Positions 61,205-62,853 of a DNA stretch of 62,853 nucleotides are shown piece by piece. Under the pieces are notes generated by a model. It ran no database searches. It saw only the letters and a list, made by a program, of their open reading frames with translations, and had not been told where the DNA came from. The DNA is from Hoeflea sp. (GTDB taxonomy: Bacteria; Pseudomonadota; Alphaproteobacteria; Rhizobiales; Rhizobiaceae). The translations under genes and the position numbers were made by a program. Position 1 is the first letter of the stretch, and the number at the start of each line of letters is the position of its first letter. The stretch is from the NCBI RefSeq assembly GCF_030682515.1, contig NZ_JAUXOD010000026.1, forward strand, positions 1-62,853. Reading direction: 5' to 3'.

Positions 61205-62671
61205 ATGTCTCTTACAAATCTCAGGAATCCCGCACTGTTTCGCCAGGTCTGTTTTGTCGGCGGCGAATGGAAAGCGGCTGCGAGCGGCAGGACGATTCCG
61301 GTTTCCAATCCCGCCACGGGCCAGCGCATCGCCAACGTGCCGGCATTCTCTGCAGCAGAAGTCGGTGATGCCGTGACAATCGCGCATCGGGCTCAGAACG
61401 ACTGGTCCGCGCGGACCGGCAAGGAGCGGGCCGCGATATTGAGGCGCTGGTTCGAACTCATCCGCGACAATCGTGAGGATCTCGGCGCCATTCTCACCTC
61501 CGAGCAGGGCAAGCCTCTTTCCGAGGCGATCGGCGAAATCGACTACGCCGCCAGCTTCATCGAATGGTTCGGCGAGGAGGCCAAGCGCGTCTACGGGGAC
61601 ACCATCCCCGGCCATCAGCGTGACAAGCGCATTGTCATACTCAAGCAGCCGATCGGGGTGTGCGCGGCCATCACCCCCTGGAACTTCCCAGCGGCCATGA
61701 TCACCCGCAAGGCCGGTCCAGCATTGGCAAGCGGTTGCACCATGATCATCAAGCCGGCCAGCCAGACGCCGCTGACGGCGCTGGCGCTGTGCGTATTGGC
61801 TGAAGCTGCCGGTGTGCCCGCGGGGGTCCTGTCCTGCGTCACCGGCTCGTCTTCGGAAATCGGTCCGGAGCTCACCTCCAACCCGATGATCCGCAAGGTG
61901 TCCTTCACCGGCTCCACCGACGTCGGAAAGGAACTCGTCCGCCAATGCGCGGGGACGATGAAACGCACATCCATGGAGTTGGGCGGCAATGCGCCATTCA
62001 TCGTTTTTAACGACGCGGATCTCGACGCAGCAGTCGAGGGAGCGATCGCGTCAAAATATCGCAATGCCGGCCAGACCTGCGTCTGCGCCAACCGACTGTT
62101 CGCGCAGGATAAAATCCATGACGCCTTCGTCGAAAAACTGTCCGCGCGGGTCCGGCAGTTGCACGTTTCCGATGGGTTCAGTGACGGCGCCCAGATCGGG
62201 CCGCTGATCGATCAGGCTGCGGTAGAAAAGGTCAATGCCTTGCTCGAAGATGCCGTCATGAAAGGCGCTCGGATTACTATCGGTGGCAAGTCGCACGCGC
62301 TTGGCGGGTCCTTTTATGAACCCACCATCGTCGTTGGCGTGACGCCCGCCATGGATATCTTTCGCGAGGAAATATTTGGCCCGGTAGCCCCGATCATCCG
62401 CTTCACCAGCGAGACCGAGGTTCTGGAGATGGCTAACGATACGCCTTTTGGCCTCGCCGCCTATTTCTTCGGTCGCGATATGAACCGTATCTGGCGGACA
62501 GCGGAAGCGCTCGACTTCGGCATTGTCGGCGCCAACACCGGAATGATATCAACCGAAGTCGCACCCTTTGGTGGCATGAAACAGAGCGGGCATGGCCGGG
62601 AAGGATCGTATCACGGCATCGAGGACTATCTGGAAACCAAGTATTTTTCCCTGAGCGTGGAATACTGTTAA
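61205..62671 (+). CDS. Aldehyde dehydrogenase, succinate-semialdehyde dehydrogenase (GabD)-like
   Basis: NAD(P)-dependent aldehyde dehydrogenase of 488 residues. Catalytic E258 (SMELGGNAPFIVF) and C292 (NAGQTCVCANR) are present. The segments EQGKPLSEAIGEI, YAASFIEWFGEEAKRVYGDT, PGHQRDKRI and EVAPFGGMKQSGHGREGSYH are hallmarks of GabD-type enzymes. It is the last gene of the operon, 15 bases after the thioesterase. With the iron alcohol dehydrogenase it could carry an alcohol to an acid in two steps, for instance 4-hydroxybutyrate to succinate; related aldehydes are possible. Confidence 0.92.
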   Translation: MSLTNLRNPALFRQVCFVGGEWKAAASGRTIPVSNPATGQRIANVPAFSAAEVGDAVTIAHRAQNDWSARTGKERAAILRRWFELIRDNREDLGAILTSEQGKPLSEAIGEIDYAASFIEWFGEEAKRVYGDTIPGHQRDKRIVILKQPIGVCAAITPWNFPAAMITRKAGPALASGCTMIIKPASQTPLTALALCVLAEAAGVPAGVLSCVTGSSSEIGPELTSNPMIRKVSFTGSTDVGKELVRQCAGTMKRTSMELGGNAPFIVFNDADLDAAVEGAIASKYRNAGQTCVCANRLFAQDKIHDAFVEKLSARVRQLHVSDGFSDGAQIGPLIDQAAVEKVNALLEDAVMKGARITIGGKSHALGGSFYEPTIVVGVTPAMDIFREEIFGPVAPIIRFTSETEVLEMANDTPFGLAAYFFGRDMNRIWRTAEALDFGIVGANTGMISTEVAPFGGMKQSGHGREGSYHGIEDYLETKYFSLSVEYC

Positions 62672-62767
62672 CACCGATAATGTTCCAGCGGATCGTTCTA
62701 CTTTCTGTCAATCGGGTTTCAACCGCGGGATACTTAGAGTCCGACTCAAAACTAATACGCATTGATT

Positions 62768-62853
62768 TCAAGCCCTTGCGATGAGCCTTGCGGTGCGTCG
62801 GATGGAGGCGATGAGCAACCATGCGTCGGAGGATGCGATGGTTGTCTCCCAGT
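62768..62853 (-). mobile_element. IS5-family transposase C-terminus (cut by window edge)
   Basis: The minus-strand frame entering from the right edge reads WETTIASSDAWLLIASIRRT followed by ARLIARA and a stop at 62768-62770. This is the typical end of rhizobial IS5-type transposases (ATIASAxAWLLIASIxLLxRRLA). The outer end of the element is probably in the A+T-rich sequence near 62735-62760. The catabolic operon ends 96 bases before it. Confidence 0.7.

Overview
The window reads as a gene-dense, high-GC segment of an alphaproteobacterial genome, probably Rhizobiales (Hoeflea/Phyllobacteriaceae-like) with some Rhodobacterales-like content. This placement rests on gene style (livM-livG fusion, UgpC-type sugar ABC genes, TRAP transporters, CoxMSL-type molybdenum hydroxylase, many CoA-dependent catabolic operons) and is only an inference. 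No rRNA, tRNA or CRISPR array was seen. Almost every gene belongs to a transporter + enzymes + regulator module for taking up and degrading an organic substrate, and several module borders carry scars of insertion sequences.

Layout. (1) 1-3918: a nitrate/sulfonate/taurine-type ABC importer (ATPase cut by the window edge, permease, binding protein), a FadR-type GntR regulator with a perfect operator in front of it, and a divergent fumarylpyruvate-hydrolase-like enzyme. (2) 3919-4561: IS3 and IS630 debris. (3) 4562-10262: a LysR regulator divergent from a D-cysteine desulfhydrase/L-cysteate sulfo-lyase-family enzyme, a complete TRAP transporter and an alpha/beta hydrolase. (4) 10263-10920: IS3-like debris. 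(5) 10921-27686: a 15-gene minus-strand operon with a sugar-type ABC importer, two GMC oxidoreductases, two NAD(P)-type dehydrogenases, a DUF993 protein, a Dabb protein, a CoA-transferase, an enoyl-CoA hydratase, an aldehyde dehydrogenase, a glycerate kinase and its own LacI repressor. Two identical palindromes, one inside and one just downstream of a -35/-10 pair, precede the first gene. (6) 27687-28340: abutting IS256 and IS66 fragments. (7) 28341-30616: a MarR-like regulator divergent from a flavin-dependent monooxygenase and its flavin reductase. (8) 30617-32542: an amidohydrolase tail, a 5'-truncated hipA and a stretch with no recognisable gene. (9) 32543-45367: a minus-strand operon (feruloyl-CoA-synthetase-like ligase, thiolase, FadB-like protein, acyl-CoA dehydrogenase, Liv-type ABC importer with fused LivM-LivG) controlled by a divergent MarR regulator with a perfect inverted repeat. 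(10) 45556-62671: a tandem-HxlR regulator, livGFHM on the minus strand, and divergently a plus-strand operon of livK, coxG, a crotonase, coxM, coxS, a metallo-beta-lactamase-fold hydrolase, coxL, an SDR, an acyl-CoA synthetase, an iron alcohol dehydrogenase, a thioesterase and an aldehyde dehydrogenase. (11) 62768-62853: the end of an IS5-family transposase.

The two best candidates for something undescribed are the operons at 10921-27686 and 50234-62671. The latter has the parts list expected for alcohol -> aldehyde -> acid -> acyl-CoA -> ring-hydroxylated acyl-CoA -> lactone/ring opening -> thioester release, resembling known furoate (Hmf) degradation. However, its crotonase lacks both canonical glutamates, its SDR lacks Ser-Tyr-Lys, and a lactonase-like gene is wedged between the small and large hydroxylase subunits. 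In all four ABC systems whose binding-protein gene has a following gene in the window, a strong hairpin sits directly after the binding-protein gene, which fits differential expression of the binding protein.
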